Below are positions 1-5,588 of a stretch of 9,995 bases of DNA, one piece after another. The notes below the pieces were generated by a model. It made no database searches. It was not told the DNA's origin and saw nothing but the letters and a program-made list of their open reading frames with translations. Source of the stretch: Treponema sp. (GTDB lineage Bacteria > Spirochaetota > Spirochaetia > Treponematales > Breznakiellaceae); contig JAITBO010000280.1 in the NCBI GenBank assembly GCA_031283505.1, positions 1 to 9,995 of the forward strand, written 5' to 3'. The stretch's first letter is position 1; each line of letters opens with the position of its first letter. The position numbers and the translations under genes were made by a program.

Positions 1-69
1 CAACGGAAATCTCCCGGTGAACTTCGTCAAGCATCCCGGGAATGTTAGACTTCATGGCTTATCTGTCAC

Positions 70-100
70 AAAAAAATCCCGTGGATTCATCCGGGGGATT
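70..100 (-). terminator. Intrinsic terminator closing the rfb gene cluster
   Basis: Read on the minus strand, AATCCC pairs with GGGATT, and an inner GGA/TCC pair closes a TGAA loop. CC and AC form a small internal loop between the two stems. The hairpin is followed directly by a run of T (positions 70-76 as A on the plus strand). It begins 44 bases after the last stop of the rfbB remnant, where an operon terminator is expected. The stem is short, so strength is uncertain. Confidence 0.6.
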
Positions 101-143
101 GACGGCACTGCACAAAGCAGGACTCCGCACTTCCGCAACAAAA

Positions 144-398
144 TCATTCCCTATCTCCATAGTTCCGCTTTACCCATTCCCGGTATTCCCCGGTACAGAT
201 TCCGTCAACCCAGGGGGTATTGACCTAGTACCAGTCCACGTCCCGCAGGCTTTCGAGGTTACCGGCGTAGGTCAAGGCATCCATGTTAACGATCCGTCCG
301 GTAAAGTCCGGCGTCTTTTCCAAAAGAAAACGGATAAAGTTACAGCCAATAAAGCCGGAACCGCCTGAAACCAGAATACTTGTTAAGGTCCGCATCAT
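144..398 (-). pseudogene. rfbB: dTDP-glucose 4,6-dehydratase remnant: internal deletion plus in-frame amber stop
   Basis: The intact enzyme converts dTDP-glucose to dTDP-4-keto-6-deoxyglucose, step two of dTDP-L-rhamnose synthesis. Translation from 398 (ATG ATG, with GAAGGA upstream) gives a clear RmlB N-terminus: the NAD-binding GGSGFIG and then DALTYAGNLESLRDV. The next residues, DWY, a TAG stop (225-227), then VNTPWVDGICTGEYREW and NYGDRE with a final TGA (144-146), match the extreme C-terminus of RmlB, where WYLxNxxWVD...SGxYxxW is usual. Both parts are in the same frame. What is missing is the whole middle, roughly 260-270 residues judged against the usual 340-360. That includes the TDEVYG and YxxxK catalytic motifs. 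The TAG stands where Leu is usual, one base from TTG. The remnant cannot be an active dehydratase. It is the last gene of the cluster, 14 bases after rfbD. An assembly collapse is the main alternative. Confidence 0.88.
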
Positions 399-412
399 TG
401 GGTAATTTTCCT

Positions 413-1330
413 TCAGAACCCTTCTTCTTTTGCCGTAATCTCCAGGTAACGCATCAGGCTTTTATCCCACGCCGGTATCTCAATGCCCAAGACTGCCCGT
501 ATCCTGGTTTTGTCCAGGACCGAATAGGACGGACGGACCGCCTTGGCAGGAAACTCGGCGCTGACACAGGACTTGACGGCGCAATCATTCTTAACGAGGC
601 CGAGCCGACGGCCCTGGCGGTAAATCTCCAGGGCAAAATCATACCAAGTGATGTCCCCTTCGTTGGTATAATGATAAATACCATAGGGAACATGACGGCC
701 TTCCGGCTGCGCGGCGACAATAACGGCCAGAGTTTCCGCGAGGTCCCGCGCCCAGGTGGGGCTGCCGCGCTGGTCGTTCACCACCTTCACTTCGTCCCGC
801 TCGTTCATCAGACGGAGCATGGTACGAACGAAATTACCGCCATATTTACCGTAAAGCCAAGCGGTCCTGACAATATAGGACTGGGGGTTGTTTTCCAGGA
901 CCACCCGCTCCCCGTCCCGCTTGGTGAGGCCGTATACGCAGGCCGGACCGGTTTCGTCGGTTTCCCGATAGGGCCGGAAACTCCCGGCTTCCCGGACACC
1001 CTGACCGTCAAACACATAATCGGTAGAGAGGTGGATGAGCCGGGCGCCGATATTCCGGGCGATCCGGGCAATGTTGGCGGCCCCGGCGGTGTTGAGGCGG
1101 CGGCAGGTTTCCGCGTCGTCCTCGGCCTTGTCCACCGCAGTATAGGCGGCGCAATTAACGATCCAAGTTATGGCTTCCGCCCGGCTTTGAGTTTCAGCGA
1201 AAGAAGTAAGAGAAACAGAGTCAGTTATGTCCACCTCCCGGTCTGTGCCGGTAAAAGGGACATCCCATTTCGCCAAAACCAGGGAAAGCTCGGTTCCAAG
1301 CATCCCCTTGTCGCCAATCAGCCAAAGCAC
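413..1330 (-). CDS. rfbD: dTDP-4-dehydrorhamnose reductase
   Basis: This enzyme performs the last step of dTDP-L-rhamnose synthesis, NAD(P)H-dependent reduction of dTDP-4-keto-rhamnose, in the cytoplasm. The 305-residue product is full length for the RmlD family. It shows the Rossmann glycine motif GDKGMLG (6-12), NCAAYTAVDKAE (59-70), STDYVFDG (102-109) and the short-chain dehydrogenase pair Tyr133/Lys137 in YGLTK. RTAWLYG (155-161) and RPSYSVLDK (266-274) follow, all family hallmarks. The start overlaps the end of rfbC by 13 bases, which implies translational coupling. The gene appears intact although its partner rfbB downstream is destroyed. Confidence 0.95.
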   Translation of the reverse strand: MLWLIGDKGMLGTELSLVLAKWDVPFTGTDREVDITDSVSLTSFAETQSRAEAITWIVNCAAYTAVDKAEDDAETCRRLNTAGAANIARIARNIGARLIHLSTDYVFDGQGVREAGSFRPYRETDETGPACVYGLTKRDGERVVLENNPQSYIVRTAWLYGKYGGNFVRTMLRLMNERDEVKVVNDQRGSPTWARDLAETLAVIVAAQPEGRHVPYGIYHYTNEGDITWYDFALEIYRQGRRLGLVKNDCAVKSCVSAEFPAKAVRPSYSVLDKTRIRAVLGIEIPAWDKSLMRYLEITAKEEGF

Positions 1331-1851
1331 GGCAGAGTTTTGTCCTTTTCAGAAAGAATATAGCCAATCCCCAAGTCAGGCCAGGCCACGCCAATGGCGA
1401 GATCGTTCCAGATTATCCCCACTTCGTCCTCCGGATGGTAAAAATCGGTGCATTTATAGGCGAAAATCGCGGTTTCGCTCATTACCAAAAAACCGTGGGC
1501 AAAACCTTCGGAAATATAAAACTGGTTTTGCTTTTCGCCGCTTAACACCACCCCGTGCCATTTACCCAGAGTAGAGGAACCGGGCCGTATATCCACAGCA
1601 ACATCGAAAACCTCGCCTTCTATAACCCGGACAAGTTTGCCCTGAGGATGGGTTTTCTGAAAATGGAGGCCCCGGAGTACGCCTCTGACCGAACGGGACT
1701 GGTTGTCCTGGACAAAAGCCATGTCCAGCCCCGCGTCGCCGAAATCCCGCCGGGAATAGGACTCGAAAAAATACCCCCGGCTGTCGCCAAAAATCTGAGG
1801 CTGTATCTCGTAAAGTCCCCCAATGAGGCATGATTTAACCGCAATAGGCAT
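1318..1851 (-). CDS. rfbC: dTDP-4-dehydrorhamnose 3,5-epimerase
   Basis: RmlC inverts C3 and C5 of dTDP-4-keto-6-deoxyglucose, the product of RfbB, giving the substrate of RfbD. The 177-residue protein is normal family length. Its cupin core is clear: FGDSRGYFFESY (21-32), FVQDNQSRS (46-54) and RGLHFQ with the catalytic base His63. GEVFDVAVDIRPGS (79-92), FYISEGFAHGF (111-121) and Asp170 follow. His63 and Asp170 fall at the same numbers as the catalytic dyad of the Salmonella enzyme. A TAGGA ribosome site precedes the ATG. It lies 20 bases after rfbA and overlaps rfbD by 13 bases, so the three genes form one unit. Confidence 0.95.
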   Translation of the reverse strand: MPIAVKSCLIGGLYEIQPQIFGDSRGYFFESYSRRDFGDAGLDMAFVQDNQSRSVRGVLRGLHFQKTHPQGKLVRVIEGEVFDVAVDIRPGSSTLGKWHGVVLSGEKQNQFYISEGFAHGFLVMSETAIFAYKCTDFYHPEDEVGIIWNDLAIGVAWPDLGIGYILSEKDKTLPCFG

Positions 1852-1871
1852 CAGGCGTATTCCTAAAAAAA

Positions 1872-2762
1872 TTAAGAAAGAAAAGAAACCGGTTCGTCGG
1901 CAATGTAGGTGAGGTATTCGCCGTATTCGTTTTTATAGGAGGCGGCCAGCTTCAAAAGGTCCTCACGAGAAATCCAGCCGTTGGAATAAGCAATTTCTTC
2001 AATACAGGAAACATACATACCCTGGCGTTTCTGGATAGTTTCGATGAAATTGGCAGCTTCAAGGAGACCGTCGAAGGTGCCCGTATCAAGCCAGGCCATG
2101 CCACGGCCCAGCACTTCCACGGAAAGACGCCCCCATTCCAGGTAGGCGTTGTTCACCGCAGTGATCTCGATTTCTCCCCGGGAGGAGGGCTTTATGTCTC
2201 TGGCGATTGCCACAACATCGTTGTCGTAAAAGTAGAGGCCTGGCACCACATAATGGGATTTGGGACGGACGGGCTTTTCTTCGATGGAAAGGGCTTTACC
2301 CTGGGCGCCGAACTCCACTACGCCGTAGGCAGAAGGGTCTTTGACGTAGTACCCGAAAATAGAACCGCCCCCGGTATGCTCCACCCTGCCGACGGCGTTC
2401 CTCAAGGTCTGGCTGAAACCACGACCGTAGAATATATTGTCCCCCAGAACAAGGGCGCAGGCGCAAGCGCCGATGAAACCGGCGCCCAAAATGAAGGCAT
2501 CGGCCAAGCCGCGAGGACTTTCCTGGACCTGATACTCAAAACGCATCCCCAGCCAATCCCCGGAGCCGAAAAGATCCCGAAACAGGGAGAGGTCCCGGGG
2601 GGTGGAAATAACAAGGACTTCCCGAATGCCCGAAAGCATCAGAACGGACAGGGGGTAGTAGATCATGGGCTTGTCATATAGCGGAAGTATCTGTTTGGAA
2701 ACCACACGGGTTACCGGGTAAAGCCGGGTTCCCGCCCCACCGGCAAGAATTATACCTTTCAT
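1872..2762 (-). CDS. rfbA: Glucose-1-phosphate thymidylyltransferase
   Basis: RmlA joins dTTP and glucose-1-phosphate to give dTDP-glucose and pyrophosphate, the entry step of dTDP-sugar synthesis. The 296 residues cover the whole family length. Visible motifs are the nucleotide loop [13 protein letters not shown] (6-18), [17 protein letters not shown] (22-38), LGDNIFYG (107-114) with the metal-binding Asp108, SIEEKP (159-164), [10 protein letters not shown] (175-184) and WLDTGT (224-229) with a second metal Asp. A strong AGGAG site sits 8 bases before the ATG. One oddity is ITAVN (201-205), where relatives usually read ITDVN or ITDIN, so a commonly conserved Asp is Ala. The gene is 90 bases after the toxin gene and may have its own promoter in that gap, though I see no convincing one. 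Confidence 0.95.
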   Translation of the reverse strand: MKGIILAGGAGTRLYPVTRVVSKQILPLYDKPMIYYPLSVLMLSGIREVLVISTPRDLSLFRDLFGSGDWLGMRFEYQVQESPRGLADAFILGAGFIGACACALVLGDNIFYGRGFSQTLRNAVGRVEHTGGGSIFGYYVKDPSAYGVVEFGAQGKALSIEEKPVRPKSHYVVPGLYFYDNDVVAIARDIKPSSRGEIEITAVNNAYLEWGRLSVEVLGRGMAWLDTGTFDGLLEAANFIETIQKRQGMYVSCIEEIAYSNGWISREDLLKLAASYKNEYGEYLTYIADEPVSFLS

Positions 2763-2852
2763 GATACCGCTCCTGATCCGTAACTTCGTTTTTCAGTTTT
2801 ATTTGAACCTTTGGTTCGCGCTTGCTCCGGGAGGCTCATTGGGGGGTTTCCA

Positions 2853-3533
2853 TTACCCCGCACAACTCATCATGTCAAAAACAATTTTTTCGATGTCGCC
2901 GTGAAAAACATCCCAGCCGGGGTTCCGCGTCCAGGCGATTGCTTCAAATTCCTCCCGGGGCATTCCCTTGAGTATTTCACAGATGATCGGTATCTCAAGG
3001 CCCGCCTCTTTCTCACGGGCTTCCCGAATAATTTCGACCCAGTTGATTGATTCATGCAGGGCTATTTCGCGGATGTCCGCAACATCTTTTCCGGCATAGC
3101 GGAACAGAGCGGTAAGTTTGTTTGAAAGGATGTTACGGATTGAATCGATCCGGTCAAAAAATGGCGCCTTTTGAATCTCCCCAAAATGAGGGACCAGATC
3201 GTTCACAAAATCAAGTTTTAAAAGCGTTTCTGATTTGTTCCATCCAACTTTAAATGAAACAAAATTTTTATTTCTGATAAAATCAAACTCTTCGTTCCAA
3301 AAAAACCCGGCCTGCTTTAGGGCGTCAAAAACAAGATCCAACTGCTCATCGTAACGGGGACTGGCATTTATAAAAAAATCAAGATCGTCCGAATACCGGT
3401 GGTGATAATAGGCCCGGCTAAGCGCCGTACCCCCGGTGAGAAAAAAATCTGTGCCGCTTTGATTGATAGCGTTCAGAACCCCATTCTGGAGCGGATACAG
3501 GTTCTCTTCGTAATACGGCGAGGGCAAAATCAT
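2853..3533 (-). CDS. AbiEii/AbiGii-family nucleotidyltransferase toxin
   Basis: This is the toxin half of a type IV-like toxin-antitoxin or abortive-infection pair; family members are DNA polymerase-beta-like nucleotidyltransferases. The 226-residue product shows the family signature in order: FFLTGGTALSRAYYHHRYSDDLDFF (30-54, split by TALSR) with GG (34-35) and the metal-binding DxD of SDDLDF. LLKLDF (104-109, third acidic site) and KLTALFRYAGKDVADI (139-154) follow. YPLQNGVLNAI near the N-terminus matches where relatives begin, which supports the ATG at 3533 despite no clear ribosome site. The first 116 bases overlap the upstream small gene, consistent with coupled translation. Part of the gene is very AT-rich (about 25% GC over 3241-3300), unlike its neighbours, which suggests transfer. 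The target is unknown; close relatives modify tRNA or other nucleotides. Confidence 0.85.
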   Translation of the reverse strand: MILPSPYYEENLYPLQNGVLNAINQSGTDFFLTGGTALSRAYYHHRYSDDLDFFINASPRYDEQLDLVFDALKQAGFFWNEEFDFIRNKNFVSFKVGWNKSETLLKLDFVNDLVPHFGEIQKAPFFDRIDSIRNILSNKLTALFRYAGKDVADIREIALHESINWVEIIREAREKEAGLEIPIICEILKGMPREEFEAIAWTRNPGWDVFHGDIEKIVFDMMSCAG

Positions 3534-3765
3534 ATTTGGTCTTTAAATCCCTGGGGAAAAGCCGCCGCGCCAATTCGGGGGTATACAGTTCCTTGACCGC
3601 TTCCACGCCCCAAAAAGCGATGAGCCGATGCCAAGGGACCCGCTCCAGAAAACGGACAAACAAAAAATTCCGGTCAAAGGGGCCGGCCTTGTCTTTTTTA
3701 CCTTCCGCCACCGCAAGCATATCCTCGGGGCTTACCTTGTAATCCCAGTTGAGGGAAGGCATCAT
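3418..3765 (-). CDS. Small antitoxin-like protein paired with the AbiEii-type toxin
   Basis: This 115-residue protein (125 if started at 3795) precedes the toxin on the same strand. Its core, FLFVRFLERVPWHRLIAFWGVEAVKELY, then RRLFPRDLKTKYDFALAVL, resembles the short DUF6922-like proteins that often stand just before AbiEii-type genes. In those the pattern is phi-ERVLERGxWxxhxxLxxYYGxExI followed by LSPKTxxFW. The resemblance is from memory of that pattern, not a search. I prefer the ATG at 3765 (or 3762) because it starts after the vanZ stop; the ATG at 3795 lies inside vanZ. The last ~38 residues are encoded inside the toxin gene and are rich in Arg, His and Ser, without family resemblance. 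They may be a run-on after loss of an earlier stop. Confidence 0.6.
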   Translation of the reverse strand: MMPSLNWDYKVSPEDMLAVAEGKKDKAGPFDRNFLFVRFLERVPWHRLIAFWGVEAVKELYTPELARRLFPRDLKTKYDFALAVLRREPVSAPEWGSERYQSKRHRFFSHRGYGA

Positions 3766-3784
3766 CTGTAATTTTTCTTTACAG
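3766..3784 (-). repeat. 6-base inverted repeat abutting the antitoxin start
   Basis: CTGTAA and TTACAG flank a 7-base A-rich spacer, ending directly before the preferred antitoxin ATG at 3765. The repeat covers the vanZ stop codon and the only weak purine-rich ribosome site (AAAGAAA). It could be an RNA hairpin limiting antitoxin translation or a binding site for autoregulation. Short enough to be chance. Confidence 0.35.
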
Positions 3785-4183
3785 GTCAGGAGCATGGCTT
3801 GAACTTTCTGTTTTGCCGAAGCAACGGGGACCGATCCGTACCATCAAAGCCGCCCCAAGGACGGCGCCAAAAGTGTCGGCAACCCAGTCCCACACGTTGC
3901 AGTCCCGTCCGGGGGTAAAAGACTGGTGAATTTCGTCAACAACACCGTAAAACGATACAGCGAGGGCAACCAGGAAAAAGGCCAAAAAACGCCGGGACCG
4001 CCACATTGTCGGGGAAACCCACAGGCCCGCCCCGACAGCCAGCGCCAGGTACGCTATAAGATGCTGAACCTTGTCAATTCCCAGTATCCCTTTGGGTTCG
4101 GGAAGCGTATTTTGAGAAGAAAGAAACCATATCCCCCCGACAATGATCAGGGCGGGAAGGCGCAGGATTATTTTAGTATTCAC
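3779..4183 (-). CDS. VanZ-family membrane protein
   Basis: VanZ-like proteins are small integral membrane proteins; VanZ itself gives low-level teicoplanin resistance by an unclear mechanism, and most family members have no known role. The GTG at 4183 is the best start. AAGGAAG sits about 10 bases upstream, and the protein then opens directly with hydrophobic ILRLPALIIVGGIWFLSS. Starting at the ATG at 4249 would add 22 polar, proline-rich residues without an SD site. The 134-residue product has about four membrane segments and the family motifs DKVQHLIAYLAL (after the first segment), YGVVDEIHQSFTPGRD and WDWVADTFGAVLGA. It is the first gene of the minus-strand run and is divergent from uppP, another envelope gene. 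Confidence 0.85.
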   Translation of the reverse strand: MNTKIILRLPALIIVGGIWFLSSQNTLPEPKGILGIDKVQHLIAYLALAVGAGLWVSPTMWRSRRFLAFFLVALAVSFYGVVDEIHQSFTPGRDCNVWDWVADTFGAVLGAALMVRIGPRCFGKTESSSHAPDL

Positions 4184-4420
4184 GTTACGGGTGCTTCCTT
4201 TAATTGGGGGGTAGAACGAGACCGGAGCGTCAGCGGAGGGCTCGACCATAGGGGGGCCGGTAACCGGCGGCGTTATGTGCGGACAAATTTTTGGAAACAG
4301 GCCCCCCTTCTGTTAAGGATAAATTCTTCCCATCGTCATATCTCACCACAGTGAAATATGACCGCGCCTGCCAATTCAATACGAAAATTCCGCCGCCGCC
4401 GAAACAGGCTTGCCGAATCC

Positions 4421-4440
4421 GCAGTCCAAAGACTGCTTTT
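4421..4440 (+). repeat. Compact GC hairpin with short T run
   Basis: GCAGTC, loop CAAA, GACTGC, then TTTT. On the plus strand it has terminator shape, but no plus-strand gene precedes it in the window. On the minus strand it would lie in the leader of any vanZ transcript starting near 4435. The role is open. Confidence 0.4.
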
Positions 4441-4467
4441 GTATAACAATAGCATATCAATACACAA
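4440..4467 (-). promoter_or_regulatory. Possible promoter for the vanZ-led gene run
   Basis: On the minus strand TTGTGT and TATACA are spaced 16 bases apart in AT-rich DNA, upstream of the vanZ-like gene. Each matches the sigma-70 consensus at only about four of six positions, and alternative pairings exist in the same stretch. Position makes it plausible; sequence alone does not prove it. Confidence 0.25.
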
Positions 4468-4487
4468 ATAGCAAGAGTTTTGAGGCG

Positions 4488-4516
4488 AGTTGTTCAAAAT
4501 TTGAACAACTTTTTTT
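4488..4516 (+). repeat. Perfect 23-base palindrome with T7 tail
   Basis: AGTTGTTCAAA and TTTGAACAACT are exact reverse complements around one central A (4499), followed on the plus strand by seven T (4510-4516). As RNA it makes an AU-rich hairpin plus U tract, a weak terminator shape. As DNA it could be an operator for uppP, 93 bases upstream of its start. I recall the same core as frequent between genes in gut Treponema genomes, which would make it a dispersed repeat; that is unverified. Confidence 0.6.
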
Positions 4517-4602
4517 ACACCGCCTTTCAGCCGCCCTCAAATAATTTTCACTTTAATATAGCTTACCTTGTATTGCCGTGGCAATCCAGGTATGGTCAAT
4601 AT

Positions 4603-5439
4603 ATGAAAATTTTTGAAGCTATCGCTCTGGGGGCAATCCAGGGTGTCACCGAATTTCTGCCCGTGAGCAGTTCCGGCCATCTGGTCCTGTTGCAGAGGAT
4701 TTTCGGGATTTCCGAACCGGCGCTTTTTTTCGATACTATGGTCCATATAGGGACCCTGGCGGCGGTGTTCGTTGTCTTGTGGAAGGATGTTTGGGGCATC
4801 CTGCGCAGGCCCATACAGCCGGCGACAGGTTTCCTCGTTCTGGCGACGCTTCCCACAATCGCGGCTGCCCTGGTCTTCAAGGACGGCATAGAGGGGGCGT
4901 TCGCGTCCGGGCGTTTTCTGGGTTTCGCTTTCCTGTTTACTGCGGCGGCCCTTCTGGTTTCCTGGCGTTTGTCCGGGCGGCCCGGCAGGGCGGCGGGTGG
5001 TAAGAATGGGGCGGGAAAAACGGGGATCCTGTCTGCGGGGGCCATGGGCTGGCTCGACGCCTTTGTCATCGGGGTATGCCAGGCGGTTGCCATTATTCCC
5101 GGAGTTTCCCGATCGGGGCTGACTCTGTCGGGAGCCCTTGCCCGGAAACTGGACCGGGACACGGCGGCGCGGTTCTCCTTCCTCCTGTCCATCCCGGCCA
5201 TACTGGGGGCCCTGGTGTTACAGCTCAAGGACCTGGCGGGTGGAGAGGCTGCGGCGGGGGGTATAGGCGCGGGACCCATAGCGGCGGGGACCGTTACCGC
5301 AGCCATAGTGGGATTCTTTGCGGTAAAATTCATGCTGAAAATCGTGCGCGAACGGTCGCTATGGGGTTTTGCGGTATACGTGGCGATCCTGGGGGGGCTG
5401 GTACTGACGGATCAGGCGGCGACTCACTTCTTTTTTTAG
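4603..5439 (+). CDS. uppP: Undecaprenyl-diphosphate phosphatase (BacA/UppP family)
   Basis: UppP removes a phosphate from undecaprenyl diphosphate at the membrane. It recycles the lipid carrier for peptidoglycan and other surface glycans, and overproduction gives bacitracin resistance. The 278-residue product is typical length. The N-terminus reads AIALGAIQGVTEFLPVSSSG (6-25) with the conserved Glu and SSSGH, and the second catalytic motif is IIPGVSRSGLT (from about 164). About eight hydrophobic segments are visible, with a Gly/Lys-rich cytoplasmic-looking linker before GWLDAFVIGV. I chose the ATG at 4603 because the protein then begins like the family. The frame stays open upstream to 4480, but that extension is unlike a UppP and crosses the palindrome. 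The ribosome site is weak (AGG at 4588-4590). It stands alone, divergent from the vanZ-like gene. Confidence 0.93.
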   Translation: MKIFEAIALGAIQGVTEFLPVSSSGHLVLLQRIFGISEPALFFDTMVHIGTLAAVFVVLWKDVWGILRRPIQPATGFLVLATLPTIAAALVFKDGIEGAFASGRFLGFAFLFTAAALLVSWRLSGRPGRAAGGKNGAGKTGILSAGAMGWLDAFVIGVCQAVAIIPGVSRSGLTLSGALARKLDRDTAARFSFLLSIPAILGALVLQLKDLAGGEAAAGGIGAGPIAAGTVTAAIVGFFAVKFMLKIVRERSLWGFAVYVAILGGLVLTDQAATHFFF

Positions 5440-5511
5440 CGGGGGTTGGAAACCGGGGCGACAATATTACATCTGTCCCCTTGTAATTCCCCCTTATGAT
5501 GGTGTACCTTA

Positions 5512-5541
5512 TTCAATACAATACTACCTGTATGGTATAAT
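5512..5541 (+). promoter_or_regulatory. Extended -10 promoter upstream of nrdJ
   Basis: A perfect TATAAT (5536-5541) is preceded by TG one base away, giving TGGTATAAT, an extended -10. A weak TTCAAT (5512-5517) lies 18 bases upstream as -35. The predicted transcript would start near 5548, leaving a leader of about 40 bases before nrdJ. I found no convincing NrdR box pair and no room for a cobalamin riboswitch in this leader. Confidence 0.55.
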
Positions 5542-5588
5542 GATGACATAGAAAGCATAACAACGTATATTAGGTACTAAAAGGAAAT

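Larger units (their letters stand above)
4184..4602. other. Divergent intergenic region between the vanZ-like gene and uppP
   Basis: About 420 bases with no convincing gene. It holds the GCAGTC/GACTGC hairpin (4421-4436), the 23-base palindrome with T7 (4488-4516) and a possible minus-strand promoter (4440-4467). AT-rich DNA (4540-4562) may contain the uppP promoter, TAATAT at 4554-4559 being a weak -10 candidate. Short reading frames on both strands lack family resemblance and ribosome sites. Confidence 0.6.

Noticed and set aside
1..55. Possible start of another minus-strand gene (MKSNIPGMLDEVHREISV)
   Set aside because: It begins 15 bases after the terminator, has no SD site, and only 18 codons are visible; no family could be recognised.
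380..1363. Long plus-strand frame of 327 codons opposite rfbD
   Set aside because: It lies almost wholly antisense to the well-supported rfbD and its translation has no recognisable domain; long antisense frames are common in GC-rich genes.
2805..2817. GAACC-TTT-GGTTC hairpin between toxin and rfbA as a terminator
   Set aside because: Only five base pairs and no T run on the minus strand; could be chance.
4230..4460. 76-codon minus-strand frame upstream of the vanZ-like gene
   Set aside because: No ribosome site, no domain, and it overlaps the hairpin and intergenic signals; probably chance.
4596..5333. Minus-strand frame of 245 codons opposite uppP
   Set aside because: Antisense to a clear UppP; composition (Ala, Pro, Arg, Thr) reflects the complement of a hydrophobic coding region.
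5455..5480. Terminator after uppP (GGGG...ACA / TGTCCCC)
   Set aside because: The stem needs a two-base bulge, has a 10-base loop and is not followed by a T run.
5518..5588. NrdR boxes or a cobalamin riboswitch before nrdJ
   Set aside because: No pair of NrdR-like palindromes is visible, and the leader of about 40 bases is too short for a B12 riboswitch.
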